This document shows positions 16,991 through 25,016 of a stretch of 53,699 nucleotides of DNA, one piece after another. The notes below the pieces were generated by a model. That model ran no database searches. It was given only the letters and a program-made list of their open reading frames with translations, and had not been told where the DNA came from. The stretch comes from CAVPDE01 sp964580575 (GTDB lineage: Bacteria; Desulfobacterota; DSM-4660; Desulfatiglandales; HGW-15). Each line of letters begins with the position of its first letter. Position 1 is the first letter of the stretch. Location: positions 1 through 53,699 of the forward strand of contig CAZOLJ010000023.1 in the NCBI GenBank assembly GCA_964580575.1, read 5' to 3'. The position numbers were made by a program, and so were the translations under genes.

Positions 16991-17006
16991 TTGGCAAGGC
17001 GATTGC
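16991..17006 (+). promoter_or_regulatory. Sigma-54 promoter candidate
   Basis: TTGGCAAGGCGATTGC places the invariant GG (16993-16994) and GC (17005-17006) with the exact -24/-12 spacing of sigma-54 promoters, and matches T-GGCA and TTGC. It stands between the sigma-54 activator gene and the histidine kinase gene, so autogenous control of the downstream operon is plausible. Confidence 0.5.
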
Positions 17007-17069
17007 CTGATGGCATCGAACTTGCTGGCATCTATCTCCCGGGATCCATGTGTGCTGATTTCTAAACAA

Positions 17070-17807
17070 ATGATGAATGATAGCTCCATAGACAAGTCCT
17101 TGACCACAGGCACCTCCGTTCCATTCCTGGAGGATCTCCTCTCCACCTTGCGGCACCAGCTTGGAAACTCCGTGAATGCGCTGAAGGTAACTCTGGATGT
17201 CCTTCACGAAAACTTCGATCTCTTCAACGATGAAAAAAAGAGGGAATACCTCGAGAGGGCGAAGAAAGTCTTGGGCAGGCAACAGGCTATGGTCGATGCC
17301 ATGAGGTCCTACTCCAGCGTGAACGTGAATGACCAGAAGCCCATGGACTTTCGGTCCTTCTGGGAACAGTTCCTTGTGGCGTTGCGCCAGCGAACGGAAA
17401 AGGTCACCTCAATCCAAAACCTTCAGGCAGGCTCAGGCGATGTCATGGGAAGCCCGATGGCGATTCAAACGGTTCTGATCCAGCTTGTGGAAAATGCCCT
17501 GGACGCCGTGGAAGGCATGGAGAACCCGAAGATAGAATTGAGCGCGACAAGTGAAGGCGAGCGCATCCGTATCGGCGTAAAAGACAATGGGTGCGGCATC
17601 CAGCGGAAGGACATGAGCAAAATCTTTGTTCCTCTTTTCTCAACCAAACCGAAGAGAAAGGGAATGGGGCTGTCGATCGCCCTCAAGCTCATGGCCCAGA
17701 TGGGAGGTCGACTGGAGATTGCGCCTCATGCAGAAGGAGGCACGGTGGCAACTATATGGCTACAACGGGTCGGCGGTGAGAATCATGGACAAGCAATACA
17801 TCAGTGA
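17070..17807 (+). CDS. Soluble histidine kinase
   Basis: The protein (about 245 residues from the ATG at 17070) has a phospho-acceptor helix with FLEDLLSTLRHQLGNSVNAL, where the His follows R as in H-box type kinases, and an HATPase domain with N box QLVENALDAVEG, G1 DNGCGI and FVPLFSTKPKRKGMGLSIAL. No sensor domain or membrane segment is visible, so its input must come from another protein. Two starts compete: ATG 17010, which would lie before the transcription start set by the sigma-54 candidate, and ATG 17070; neither has a good ribosome site. It overlaps the next gene by 23 bases. The upstream response regulator is its likely partner. Confidence 0.85.
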   Translation: MMNDSSIDKSLTTGTSVPFLEDLLSTLRHQLGNSVNALKVTLDVLHENFDLFNDEKKREYLERAKKVLGRQQAMVDAMRSYSSVNVNDQKPMDFRSFWEQFLVALRQRTEKVTSIQNLQAGSGDVMGSPMAIQTVLIQLVENALDAVEGMENPKIELSATSEGERIRIGVKDNGCGIQRKDMSKIFVPLFSTKPKRKGMGLSIALKLMAQMGGRLEIAPHAEGGTVATIWLQRVGGENHGQAIHQ

Positions 17808-18225
17808 CACGGACGGGCAGAGGACCTATATCTTTACACCGGCACAGCTCTCGAAGATCGAAGCCGTGCTCGCAGAGGACCTGCTGGATGTGGGGGTCCA
17901 TTCGGTGACCCTGATCGACATGGCGGGGAACATCATTTCGACCATGGACAACGGAGAAAAAAAACGCGACCTCTACTCCCTGGCTGCACTGGCCGCGGGG
18001 AATTTCGGGGCCGTGAGCACCATGGCAGGCCTCATTGGCGAAGAGGAGTTCTCGTTGCTTTTCCACAAGGGCAAGAAGGAGAACATTCACTTCAACAAAG
18101 TCAGCGATGAATTTCTGCTGATCACCATATTCGGAAAGGAGGTTTCCCTGGGGTTCCTGAGGCTGAAGGTGGCTGAAGCCACGGATAAGCTTGTGGAGAT
18201 TTTGAAGCCCGGCGCACAAGGGTAG
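17785..18225 (+). CDS. Roadblock/LC7 (MglB-like) protein
   Basis: The 146-residue protein has the Roadblock alpha-beta pattern: helix KIEAVLAEDLLDVG, strand VHSVTLIDMAGNIISTMDNG, a central helix YSLAALAAGNFGAVSTMAGL, then FSLLFHKGKKENIHFNKVSD and EFLLITIFGKEVSLGFLRL. Roadblock proteins dimerise and act as GTPase-activating or exchange partners of MglA-type small GTPases, the next gene here. The ATG at 17785 lies inside the end of the kinase gene and has GGCGGTGAG upstream. Spacing to the GTPase gene is 30 bases, so they are almost certainly co-expressed. Confidence 0.85.
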   Translation: MDKQYISDTDGQRTYIFTPAQLSKIEAVLAEDLLDVGVHSVTLIDMAGNIISTMDNGEKKRDLYSLAALAAGNFGAVSTMAGLIGEEEFSLLFHKGKKENIHFNKVSDEFLLITIFGKEVSLGFLRLKVAEATDKLVEILKPGAQG

Positions 18226-18255
18226 GGAATCGTTCCCTGGGTGAGGTTGCATTCC

Positions 18256-18861
18256 ATGGCCATCATCAATCTGAAAAAGAAAGAGGTTCAAGCGAAGATC
18301 GTCTACTATGGCCCTGGCAGGGGAGGGAAAACGACCAACCTTGAATACATTTACAAGAAGTTCCGAAGCCGCATCCAAACGGAAATGGTCACCATCAAAA
18401 CCCACGGGGACAGGACCCTGTTCTTCGATTTTCTTCCCATCGAGATCGGCAAAATCAAGGGATACGAGATCCGGATCCAGCTTTACACGGTTCCGGGCCA
18501 GGTGAAATATGAATCCACGAGAAGGCTGGTCCTGAGGGGGGTGGACGGGATCGTGTTCGTTGCGGACTCTCTGGCGGTCCGTCGAAAGGAGAACGTGCTT
18601 TCCCTCAAGAGCCTGGCGGACAATTTGGCCTCCTACAAGAAAAGCATTTTGGAGATCCCTCTCGTGTTTCAATACAACAAAAGGGATCTCCTGGAAGAGG
18701 GGATTCCCCTTCTGCCCGTGGAATGGCTCGAAAAGGATTTGAACTCGAAACTCAAGGCCCCTTCTTTTGAAGCGAGTGCCCTCAAAGGACCGAATGTGGT
18801 CCAGACGATGAAAAAGATTATCATTATGACCATCGATTCTCTCAGGAAAGATCTCACCTAG
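18256..18861 (+). CDS. MglA-like small GTPase
   Basis: The 201-residue Ras-like GTPase begins IINLKKKEVQAKIVYYGPG, with the P-loop GPGRGGKTTN, the switch-II motif YTVPGQVKYESTRR (PGQ in place of D-x-x-G, as in MglA), VDGIVFVADS, and the guanine motif NKRD. MglA GTPases set cell polarity and drive motility or surface functions; the P-loop Gly-Gly instead of the usual Cys-Gly is a small variant. ATG 18256 fits the MglA start better than GTG 18241. The gene sits just after a Roadblock gene, the same pairing as mglBA in Myxococcus and Thermus. Confidence 0.9.
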   Translation: MAIINLKKKEVQAKIVYYGPGRGGKTTNLEYIYKKFRSRIQTEMVTIKTHGDRTLFFDFLPIEIGKIKGYEIRIQLYTVPGQVKYESTRRLVLRGVDGIVFVADSLAVRRKENVLSLKSLADNLASYKKSILEIPLVFQYNKRDLLEEGIPLLPVEWLEKDLNSKLKAPSFEASALKGPNVVQTMKKIIIMTIDSLRKDLT

Positions 18862-18872
18862 GAGGTGCTGGC

Positions 18873-19595
18873 TTGGCACAGCAAAGAGACGAGGACAATT
18901 TCAGATCTCAAGTGGAAGATCGATTGGATCACCTCTTCCGGGAGGATGCCCCGGAAGCAGCCGAAGAACAGGTCGGGTTGGTCGAACACCCCCTAATAAA
19001 TCTTAAAGCCGTCCTGTTGTCCATTGACTGGGAAATCACGGACAGTACCATGGACAGCCTCCTCAACGAAATAAAAAACGTCGAGTACGTTTACAGTGAA
19101 GACAAGATCATCCTGACCTTCCTTCAGCTTCTCGGGTCCATAGGGAGATATGTGAAAGCGAATAAAGGCAGGGCCCTTCCGCAGGCCACCCGGGTGATCA
19201 ATTCCGTTTATGAAGCTCTGGAGAAGGTGGCCCTGACCGAAGGGATGTCCCGGCCGGAGAAGGAAAAAATGCTCCTCAAGGAGGTTGGGAAGTTCAAGAA
19301 ACTCAAGGAGCAGGTGCTGCTCAGGAAGGTGGAAAAAAAAGTGCCCGCGGTCTTTGAAGTGTCGCCGGCTCCTCCGGCGCCTTCACCGGCGCCGGTACCA
19401 GAGCGCGAGAGGGTTCCGGTGACGGAGATCCCTGCCCGGGAAGAGCCGCAAGCAGAACCCAGGACAGAGGCCCGTTTTGCCGGGATGTCTCCCCATGAGG
19501 CGTTTGCTTATGCGCTGGAAGAGATCAAGGAGGCGATCCGGGCGGAGTTCAGAGCCCTGCGGGCAGAGATCAAGCTGTGGCGTGAATCCAAATGA
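18873..19595 (+). CDS. Hypothetical protein with helical core and Pro-rich linker
   Basis: The 240-residue protein starts at TTG 18873, directly after AGGAGG. The first ~140 residues are predicted helical: HPLINLKAVLLSIDWEITDS and MDSLLNEIKNVEYVYSEDKI, then LQLLGSIGRYVKANKGRAL. Residues about 165-205 form a Pro/Glu-rich linker, and the C-terminal helix AYALEEIKEAIRAEFRALRA is amphipathic. No enzyme motif is seen. Its position, 11 bases after the GTPase gene, suggests an effector or scaffold for the GTPase; that is inference. The last codon overlaps an upstream alternative start of the next gene. Confidence 0.75.
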   Translation: MAQQRDEDNFRSQVEDRLDHLFREDAPEAAEEQVGLVEHPLINLKAVLLSIDWEITDSTMDSLLNEIKNVEYVYSEDKIILTFLQLLGSIGRYVKANKGRALPQATRVINSVYEALEKVALTEGMSRPEKEKMLLKEVGKFKKLKEQVLLRKVEKKVPAVFEVSPAPPAPSPAPVPERERVPVTEIPAREEPQAEPRTEARFAGMSPHEAFAYALEEIKEAIRAEFRALRAEIKLWRESK

Positions 19596-19663
19596 AGAAG
19601 GGACGCGGGGGCGCCCCACTCTCCGAGGGTGGGAAAGCCTTGAATACAGCGGGAGGCGAAGAC

Positions 19664-20134
19664 ATGGACATTTCATCCGGTGATATTTCGGCCCTAGTCT
19701 TCCAGCGGGTCGTCAGGGAAGACACGGCAGAGTACTCCTTTGATGCGCAAATGTTGACGCTCTTCATGGAACTCGATGGGAAGAAAAGCCTGGCTGTGAT
19801 TTCAAAGAAGACCGGGCTAAAGATGAGTACCCTGAGAGAAGCGGCAAGCAAGCTATCGAAGCTCAAACTCATCGACCAGGTGGCCGAGGCGATTGCCGCC
19901 GTGGATGCTGATTTCATGGACACTCTGAAGAGAGAACTGGCCCTGGCCATTGGGCCCCTGGCGCAAATCCTGATTGAAGATGCCGCCAATGATCTGGGTC
20001 AGAGTGTGACACGTTTTCCCTCTCGACGAGCTCCGGAACTCGTAGAGAGTCTGTCGCGGGAGATCCAGCGTGAGGACAAGAGAGCGGCTTTCAAGCACGC
20101 CATGGTTCGAAAAATCAAAGAGAAGGGATATTGA
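19664..20134 (+). CDS. Winged-helix-like protein of the GTPase cluster
   Basis: I start this ~156-residue protein at ATG 19664, which has GGGAGGCG upstream; an ATG at 19592 overlapping the previous stop would add a low-quality 24-residue leader. Residues about 15-70 read as a winged-helix domain (LFMELDGKKSLAVISKKTGL, STLREAASKLSKLKLID). The C-terminal part, FMDTLKRELALAIGPLAQIL followed by VTRFPSRRAPELVESLSREI, resembles the small domain of unknown function that follows many bacterial regulatory proteins (DUF8082-like, from memory). It could bind DNA or be a protein-protein adaptor. Confidence 0.7.
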   Translation: MDISSGDISALVFQRVVREDTAEYSFDAQMLTLFMELDGKKSLAVISKKTGLKMSTLREAASKLSKLKLIDQVAEAIAAVDADFMDTLKRELALAIGPLAQILIEDAANDLGQSVTRFPSRRAPELVESLSREIQREDKRAAFKHAMVRKIKEKGY

Positions 20135-20150
20135 AAAGGGGGAGTGAAAG

Positions 20151-21305
20151 ATGATCATTATATGTGAGGAGTGCGGGAAAAAGTATCAGATTGATCCATC
20201 GCGTATCAAAGCCACAGGCGCAAAAGCCAAATGCACAGCCTGCGGCAATATGATGACCATCTCCAAACCGGAAGCCAAACCAGTGGAACCGCCGCCCGCG
20301 TTGCGGCCGACACGGGAGATTCCGGCCAAAGGAGAGGAACCTCCTGGGGTGAAAGAAGAGCCTCCTCCGACCAGGGAGGAAAAACCCGAAGTGAAGGAGG
20401 CTGTGCCGGAAGCAAAGAAAAAGGGCATGGGCTTGAGGTTTAAAATCTTCATTCTCTTTTTCCTCGTCCCCATCATCCTTTTTGTTGGAGCCGGATACCT
20501 CTACCTGCTCCAATTGGGCAATCTTTCAAGTCTGATCACACAAGAGAGCACAAAAGCGGTGACCCAGTTGGGCGAGCAGATCATCGCTGAAAAAGCCAGA
20601 TCCGTGGCTTCCGAAGTCAGGCTTTATCTTCTGGGCCGGGCCGATCTCAAGAAAGAAGCGTTTGATGCGGATCCGGAGTTCAAAAAACTGGCGGTTCAAA
20701 AGGTAGGCACCACAGGATATACCGCCCTTCACGCGGTGCCGGACAGCCAGGGCATCTGGCGCAACTGGGCCCACACCAATCCCAAAATTGTGGGCCTGGA
20801 CATGAGCACGCTAAGCCAGCCGATGGGCACCAACTTCCCCGGGTTCTGGAGGGTGTTCAGCAATGGAAAAGAGGGGAAAGAGTCTCGAGGATATTACAGA
20901 TGGCAAGAGGCGGACGGAAGTTTTCGAGACAAGTACATGGTGTGCGCGCCCGTGCAAGGGACACCCTATTACGTGGCGGCTACCACCTATCTCGATGAAT
21001 TCACGCAACTGGTGAAACAGATGGAGGCGAAAGCCGCCCAAATCAGCACAGACACCCGGAACATCGTCCTGGGGATTCTGGTCGGAACTCTGCTGTTGAT
21101 CGGTGTGATCGTAGCCCTGTACGGTACCCGGCTGACCAGCAGGATCAAGAAATTGACCTCGGTGGCAGAAAAAATCAGCGTTGGCGAGATGGGTGCAGAA
21201 ATCCCCGTGACCTCAAGGGATGAAATAGGAGACCTGGCGGAGGCCATAGGGCGGATGCAGGAAAGCATCAGGCTTTCCATCGAACGGTTGCGGCGGCGGC
21301 GGTAG
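20151..21305 (+). CDS. Zinc-ribbon, two-helix membrane receptor with HAMP domain
   Basis: The 384-residue protein begins with an MJ0042-type zinc ribbon (C5, C8, C28 and C31, in CEECGKKYQIDPSRIK and CTACGNMM), a Pro/Glu-rich linker (about 40-92), a transmembrane helix (about 97-118, FKIFILFFLVPIILFVGAGY), an extracytoplasmic Cache-like domain (about 119-292, with FWRVFSNGKEGKESRGYYRW), a second transmembrane helix (about 302-322) and a HAMP ending in an Arg-rich tail. There is no methyl-accepting, kinase or cyclase output domain. The signal would have to pass to other products of the cluster. The zinc ribbon on the cytoplasmic N-terminus is an unusual addition. Confidence 0.85.
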   Translation: MIIICEECGKKYQIDPSRIKATGAKAKCTACGNMMTISKPEAKPVEPPPALRPTREIPAKGEEPPGVKEEPPPTREEKPEVKEAVPEAKKKGMGLRFKIFILFFLVPIILFVGAGYLYLLQLGNLSSLITQESTKAVTQLGEQIIAEKARSVASEVRLYLLGRADLKKEAFDADPEFKKLAVQKVGTTGYTALHAVPDSQGIWRNWAHTNPKIVGLDMSTLSQPMGTNFPGFWRVFSNGKEGKESRGYYRWQEADGSFRDKYMVCAPVQGTPYYVAATTYLDEFTQLVKQMEAKAAQISTDTRNIVLGILVGTLLLIGVIVALYGTRLTSRIKKLTSVAEKISVGEMGAEIPVTSRDEIGDLAEAIGRMQESIRLSIERLRRRR

Positions 21306-21407
21306 GATCATTGATCATCGAACATTGATCCTTGAGCCTTGGTCATTGAAGAACTGGCTTTCAGTTTTAAGTCAATGACCAATGGAAAATGAGAAGGGAT
21401 CAATGAA
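21306..21407. repeat. CATTGATC/AATGACCA-type intergenic repeat
   Basis: Short iterated units (ATTGATCATCGAACATTGAT, CCTTGGTCATTGAAG, then the reverse-oriented GTCAATGACCAATGG) fill the gap between two signalling genes. Similar words occur at 28740-28785. No gene is present. Confidence 0.55.
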
Positions 21408-21419
21408 TTGGGGCAGGGC

Positions 21420-22454
21420 ATGGTGATTGTACCCAGGGGAAACCCTGTTTTCGAGAATCTCAACAGCTACTATTTGGATCTTCGCCGGCTGCTGGAGCAT
21501 TGCCAAGGGGAGATGGGATCCGGGGCCATCTATTTGAAGTCTCCCACCGCAGAGGGAGTCCTTCTCTTTGAAGCCCACGAAGTCCTGGGTGGCACTTATG
21601 AGAACCGGGGCGAAAAGCTCGCCGGCAAGGCGGCGATCGACCGCCTTCTGACTCCTTCCCCCACCGAGAATTACCAGGTCAGCATTTACGAAATGGCGCC
21701 GGAAGAGGCCTATTACTGGTCCAGTATCCCTAATGCCAAAAGAATCTACGAGGACCTCAGCACGGAATTTACGGACCTGGAGGGGCTCATCAAGAAAATG
21801 AGCTCTGAAAAGCTTTCGGGATATATTGAAATCTCCTTGAACAGCGACCTGGACGGAGGGTTCCTTTTTTTCAGAAACGGCCAGGTGGTGGGGGGCTACT
21901 ACTTCTGGGAGAAAAACTTCAGCGCCTCCAGAGAGAGCCAGGATCTGCTGCTCCGGAAAGCCAAACGGAGCGGGGGCATTTTTCACGTGAGCAGGATCTC
22001 GGTGGAGTCCAATGCGGTGAAGGAGGTATCCAAGAAGCCGTCGGCGCCTGAAGTCATTGGCGCTCTGGAAGAGCTGCTGGCTCTGCTCGAAAGCCTATGC
22101 ACCTCCAGCCAAACCATCAAGGCGGATTTCAACACTCTGCTGAAAAAGAGGTTCCTGGACCTGGCCGATGAGTACGCCTTCCTTGATCCCTTTGCCGGAG
22201 AGTTTCAGTACTCAGGACGGAAGATCCGGTTGGCGAGCGCGGTGTCCGATGACGATCTCGCCAAAGGGTTGCTGACAGCCGTCGCAGGCCTTGTGAGAGA
22301 TCAGGGTCTGAAGGTTCCATTCAACAGTCGGCTGGAGGGCTGGCTTCAAAAACATCGGAAGAAACTCTTGAGCCTCGGGATCAGCGTGGACAACCTTCTG
22401 TCTGTCCAGAAAATCCCTCAAGCAGGCCTTAGGCAGCAACCAAAGTCTGCTTAA
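21420..22454 (+). CDS. Conserved hypothetical signalling protein of the GTPase cluster
   Basis: The protein (about 344 residues) contains two similar halves of a beta-rich module: GSGAIYLKSPTAEGVLLFEA with EVLGGTYENRGEKL near the N-terminus, and SGYIEISLNSDLDGGFLFFR with NGQVVGGYYFW after residue 130. This G-x-(I/L)-x-(L/I)...G-x-(L/F)-x-F-x-(N/E)-G pattern resembles PATAN/DUF4388-type domains found next to receivers and Roadblock proteins. The C-terminus is helical (LLALLESLCTSSQTIKADFN). ATG 21420 is preceded by GGGGCAGGG; TTG 21408 is an alternative. Its role is unknown; the family resemblance suggests a docking module for two-component or GTPase signalling. Confidence 0.75.
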   Translation: MVIVPRGNPVFENLNSYYLDLRRLLEHCQGEMGSGAIYLKSPTAEGVLLFEAHEVLGGTYENRGEKLAGKAAIDRLLTPSPTENYQVSIYEMAPEEAYYWSSIPNAKRIYEDLSTEFTDLEGLIKKMSSEKLSGYIEISLNSDLDGGFLFFRNGQVVGGYYFWEKNFSASRESQDLLLRKAKRSGGIFHVSRISVESNAVKEVSKKPSAPEVIGALEELLALLESLCTSSQTIKADFNTLLKKRFLDLADEYAFLDPFAGEFQYSGRKIRLASAVSDDDLAKGLLTAVAGLVRDQGLKVPFNSRLEGWLQKHRKKLLSLGISVDNLLSVQKIPQAGLRQQPKSA

Positions 22455-22529
22455 CATCTGCGTATCATGCACAGAAGTTTCAGTCTAAGACTCTAAGAGA
22501 GTCTGTGAGCAAAGGAGAGTTGACAGGGG

Positions 22530-23570
22530 ATGGAGTTGGGGCGATCTGAAGCTTTCTCCGATTCCTCTGCCAGCGGCTTCGCGGAGTTTATACACGCCCT
22601 TCCTGTGGCCGTGTTTCGCGAAACGCTTGACGGGAGAATCGTGTATTGCAACAACGCGCTGGCCGAGATGCTCGGGTTTGAGTCTTGTGCGGAGCTGATT
22701 GATCATCCCATGACCGTTTTCTACCGCAACGCTGAAGACCGGGACTTGCTTCTCAGTGCCGTCATGAAAAGCGGCTGTGTGGTGGATGCCCCACTTTCCC
22801 TGAAACGGAGGGACGGCCGACCCATTTGGTGCCGTTTGACAGCCAAAGCCACTGTGAATGACGAAGGCGTTCCGGTGCATCTGGATGGCATCCTGAGAGA
22901 TGCCACCAAGGAAATTGAGAAGCGGGGAGCCCGACCGACCCTTGAGAACATGGCCAATGTGTTAAGTGATTTTGTCGTGCTCTTAAACTCCGACGGGGAG
23001 ATTGCGGACATCAATAAAGCAGGCAGCGAACTGCTCGGGTTCCAGGTGAGAGACCTTATCGGCAGAAGCATTGCCGATTTTGTGATCCCCAGGTTGAGAG
23101 ATCTTTTTGCCACTTTTCTTTCGATTGTCATCAAGACAGGGAGACAAGAGGGAATCCTTACGATCATGGACAGGAACGGAGATGAAAGGCACTTGGAGTT
23201 TCACGCTTTTGTGGACGAAAGGCAAGGAGCACCCGTACCCAGGCATATTCATCTGGTGGCTCGCAACGTGACGGACAGAATCAAGTATCACAAAGAGCAG
23301 CTGTCGAAGGAAAAATTCATCGGACTTCTGGAAATGGCTGGAGGCGTGGCGCACAAGCTGAACCAACCGCTCATGATCATGAGGAATGCGGTGAACGAAG
23401 TGCTCTCCGGCATGTCTTCCAAAGACCCGAACTACGAAAGGGTCCTGAAGATTCACCAGCAGGTCGAAAGAATCAGCGAAATTGCGAAGAAAATCGGAAA
23501 TATCAAGAAGTATGAGCCCATGGATTACGTTGCGGGAATTCGGATTGTGGATATCGACAAGACCTCATAG
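22530..23570 (+). CDS. PAS-PAS protein with a histidine phospho-acceptor helix but no ATPase domain
   Basis: The 346-residue protein has two PAS domains (about 18-130, FIHALPVAVFRETLDGRIVY; about 145-255, LSDFVVLLNSDGEIADINKA) followed by a dimerisation/phosphotransfer helix, FIGLLEMAGGVAHKLNQPL (His in AHKLNQP, like the AHEINNP box), which continues to VERISEIAKKIGNIKKYEPM. It then stops: the HATPase domain expected after this helix is missing, and the gene ends cleanly before the next gene at 23595. It may receive a phosphate from another kinase, for example that at 17070, or act as a sensor or adaptor. AAGGAGAG lies 10 bases before the ATG. Confidence 0.85.
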   Translation: MELGRSEAFSDSSASGFAEFIHALPVAVFRETLDGRIVYCNNALAEMLGFESCAELIDHPMTVFYRNAEDRDLLLSAVMKSGCVVDAPLSLKRRDGRPIWCRLTAKATVNDEGVPVHLDGILRDATKEIEKRGARPTLENMANVLSDFVVLLNSDGEIADINKAGSELLGFQVRDLIGRSIADFVIPRLRDLFATFLSIVIKTGRQEGILTIMDRNGDERHLEFHAFVDERQGAPVPRHIHLVARNVTDRIKYHKEQLSKEKFIGLLEMAGGVAHKLNQPLMIMRNAVNEVLSGMSSKDPNYERVLKIHQQVERISEIAKKIGNIKKYEPMDYVAGIRIVDIDKTS

Positions 23571-23594
23571 CGAAAGGACCGCGGAGAACAGAGG

Positions 23595-24614
23595 GTGGTC
23601 AAGAAAGTACTTATTGTAGACGATGATCAAGAGATGTTGCTCTCCCTGGAGGAAGGGCTTTCGAAATACGACGAAACGTTTTCCATCGCCACGGCGGAAG
23701 ACGGTCTTGGCGCAGTTGATCATCTCAACAACAGCACCGTCTCCCTGGTGGTGACGGATCTCAAGATGCCTAAAATGGATGGGTTCTCTCTCCTTTCCCA
23801 CATCATGGAGCACTATCCGGAGATCCCGGTCATCATCATCACCGGGTACAGCACCTCGGAGATGGAAAGGCTGGCCCGGGAGGGGGGAGCCATCGGGTAT
23901 ATTGCCAAGCCGTTTATGATCGACGACTTGGCCAAGAGAATCATCACCACCCTGCGAAAGGAAGCGGATGGCGGCACGCTCCACAGCGTGACATCAGGCA
24001 TTTTTCTCCAGTTGATGGAGATGGAGGAAAAAACGTGCACGGTCCGGCTTGTCGAGAAATCTTCAGGCAAGCAGGGAATCCTTTTCTTCCTGGATGGCCA
24101 ACTGCTGGATGCGCGATGCGACAGCCTCCGGGGCGAGGCGGCGGCTTATGAGATCTTTTCGTGGGACAATGTGAGCCTCAGCATCCAAAACTCCTGCATG
24201 CAAAGAGAGAGGCGCATCCATCGCGATCTTCAGGCGATTCTGCTGGATGCAATGCGCCTGAAGGACGAACTCAAGCGCATCGGTAAGCCGGCGACTCCCA
24301 GGAAGAAGCTGGCCACCCCTGCCGAGGAGAAGATCGAAAGGACCAGCCCGCTAGAAAGGGTGAAGCAGTTTCTGAAAAGAGAAGTGGGTGATGGATACGG
24401 GATCGAAGATGTCTATGAGGACAATTCCTGGGAGAGCTTTGTGAAAGGGATAAGGAGACTAGGGGCCGCTTTTGAAGCAGGAGAGTTCAAAGTGGCATAC
24501 CTAGACAGGGGACAGTCCAGTGACTTCGTCCTTCTCCCCGGCGAAAGCGTGACCGTCGTTGCGGTGAACCCGAAGTGCGCCAGAGACCGAATCATGGAGG
24601 CCTTGAGCGAATAG
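23595..24614 (+). CDS. Response regulator with receiver and DUF4388-type domain
   Basis: The 339-residue protein starts at GTG 23595 (AGAGGG upstream). The receiver domain (residues 1-120) has DDDQE, phospho-acceptor Asp in VVTDLKMPKMDG, and Lys in YIAKPFMIDD. Residues about 132-225 (GIFLQLMEMEEKTCTVRLVE, GKQGILFFLDGQLLDARCDS) form a DUF4388/PATAN domain. A basic linker follows, then a C-terminal alpha-beta region (VYEDNSWESFVKGIRRLGAA, FVLLPGESVTVVAVNPKCAR) of Roadblock-like length. No DNA-binding motif is seen, so the output is likely protein-protein. It follows the kinase-like gene by 24 bases and is probably its phosphorylation target. Confidence 0.88.
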   Translation: MVKKVLIVDDDQEMLLSLEEGLSKYDETFSIATAEDGLGAVDHLNNSTVSLVVTDLKMPKMDGFSLLSHIMEHYPEIPVIIITGYSTSEMERLAREGGAIGYIAKPFMIDDLAKRIITTLRKEADGGTLHSVTSGIFLQLMEMEEKTCTVRLVEKSSGKQGILFFLDGQLLDARCDSLRGEAAAYEIFSWDNVSLSIQNSCMQRERRIHRDLQAILLDAMRLKDELKRIGKPATPRKKLATPAEEKIERTSPLERVKQFLKREVGDGYGIEDVYEDNSWESFVKGIRRLGAAFEAGEFKVAYLDRGQSSDFVLLPGESVTVVAVNPKCARDRIMEALSE

Positions 24615-24626
24615 ATAGGTTGAGCC

Positions 24627-24965
24627 ATGAAAGAACTCTTTAAAGACATTTTGGCCTTGGAGGATGTCCGGGGTGTGGTGGTCAGCTCTCTTGAAGGGGA
24701 GATCCTCTTCACGGAGCCTTCTCTGGAAATCGACAAATCTTTGCCCTTATTCATTAGGGCGTTGGGGACTGTCCGTGAGGCGGATCTGATCTTTGAGAAG
24801 AGCAGGATCTATGTGAGAAGAACGGGCATGGGTTACCTCGTGATCCTGCTGGGGCTGTTTGCTTCCGGTGCTATGCTGAGGCTTCACGTGGACATGGTCC
24901 TTCCCTCTCTGAAAGAAAGGGGAAAAGGGAAGGGCCTGAGATCTTTGTTCCGAAGAAACAAGTAA
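24627..24965 (+). CDS. Small Roadblock-like protein
   Basis: The 112-residue protein reads as a short Roadblock/LC7 fold: helix ELFKDILALEDVRGVVVSSL, strand EGEILFTEP, helix KSLPLFIRALGTVREAD, strands LIFEKSRIYVRRTGMGYLVI and a final helix with a basic tail (RGKGKGLRSLFRRNK). It begins 12 bases after the preceding stop and closes the cluster. Together with the MglB-like gene at 17785 it gives two Roadblock-type partners for one GTPase. The ribosome site is weak (GGTTGAG). Confidence 0.7.
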   Translation: MKELFKDILALEDVRGVVVSSLEGEILFTEPSLEIDKSLPLFIRALGTVREADLIFEKSRIYVRRTGMGYLVILLGLFASGAMLRLHVDMVLPSLKERGKGKGLRSLFRRNK

Positions 24966-25016
24966 GTTCTTGCCCGGGCGATTTCAGAAAGCCCTTACAA
25001 GACCAGCAACGCGGCC

